Source: UBA2357 sp041916775 | GTDB taxonomy: Bacteria; Pseudomonadota; Gammaproteobacteria; Burkholderiales; Rhodocyclaceae | DNA length: 64,000 nt | Assembly (NCBI GenBank): GCA_041916775.1 | Contig: JAYRYZ010000005.1 | Location: 133,967-197,966 of the forward strand | Direction: 5' to 3' | In this document: positions 63,876 to 64,000 of the stretch, piece by piece | How positions within the stretch are numbered: position 1 is the first letter of the stretch | Layout: the number at the start of each line of letters is the position of its first letter | Notes under the pieces: generated by a model | The model's input: only the letters and a program-made list of their open reading frames with translations | Told to the model about the DNA's origin: nothing | Databases searched by the model: none | Program-made: the position numbers and the translations under genes

Positions 63876-64000
63876 ATCGGGATAGGGGCGGTCAGCTTAC
63901 CTGACCGTTCCCCTCCCACACCACCCGGCATGCGGGTCCGCACCGGGCGGTTCGAGCAGTTGAGGTCATGAGAGCCGGGGCACGCCAAGTCGGTCGAAGT
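63876..64000 (-). mobile_element. Group II intron, 3' end (domains V and VI), cut by window edge
   Basis: Minus-strand sequence. A domain-V-like stem runs from about 63951 to 63922: CCGCCCGGTGCGG, ACC, CGCATGCCGGGTGG, with a two-base bulge. A domain-VI-like hairpin GGGGAACGGTCAG / CTGACCGCCCC with a lone A follows, and the end is CTATCCCGAT near 63876. This arrangement and wording are typical of bacterial group II introns. The reverse transcriptase would lie to the right, outside the window. It stands immediately upstream of the integrase gene. Confidence 0.65.

Overview
The window reads as a high-GC betaproteobacterial chromosome. Inference, not a database result: the gene set (Na+-NQR with NqrM, an exosortase/IPTL-like sorted protein, TRAP transport, long-chain flavodoxin, class Ia nrdAB behind a B12 riboswitch) fits Rhodocyclales such as Thauera or Azoarcus. 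Most of it is ordinary chromosome in tightly packed, often ATGA-overlapping operons. The last 11 kb is a mobile defence island.

Layout. 1-2034: a hipA remnant, then an intact hipBA-type toxin-antitoxin pair. 2332-7531: a three-gene operon of secreted proteins of unknown function. 7628-10195: two DNA-repair genes (DEDDh exonuclease fused to a GIY-YIG domain; AlkA-like glycosylase). 10460-16932: nqrABCDEF, nqrM and a CBS-domain gene, closed by a clear terminator. 17070-17783: a Pro-Thr-repeat surface protein. 17864-33716: a large envelope-glycosylation locus with a HAD-UbiA prenyltransferase, a polyprenyl-phosphate GT2, a TIGR03663/Agl23-like GT39, two DUF2298 (Chlor_Arch_YYY) membrane proteins (one fused to a PMT-like half), a flippase-like UPF0104 protein, an FAD enzyme, a GT4 and a methyltransferase. 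A Phd/ParE pair split by a small inverted-repeat element sits in its middle. 33764-43670: HicA-like toxin, nudC, sbcDC, chrA, bacteriohemerythrin, and blc lipocalin facing a small membrane protein with a shared palindromic operator motif. 43687-48080: nrdAB with a cobalamin riboswitch and paired NrdR-box-like sites. 48244-52811: LysE exporter, TRAP transporter dctPQM, flavodoxin.

52870 to the right edge: an integrated island. Its left junction looks like the 3' end of guaA. Its cargo on the minus strand is QatABCD, a PghP-type zinc hydrolase translationally coupled to qatA, an Mrr-like nuclease and an AbiE-like pair with two operator palindromes. A Cas4-like fragment and a P4-type integrase follow, then the 3' end (domains V-VI) of a group II intron running off the window.

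The two best candidates for undescribed biology are (i) the DUF2298/TIGR03663 glycosylation locus beside a Thr-rich, PMT-substrate-like protein, and (ii) the eight-gene defence unit in which an AbiE-like pair, an Mrr nuclease and a PghP-like hydrolase precede QatABCD on one strand with almost no gaps.
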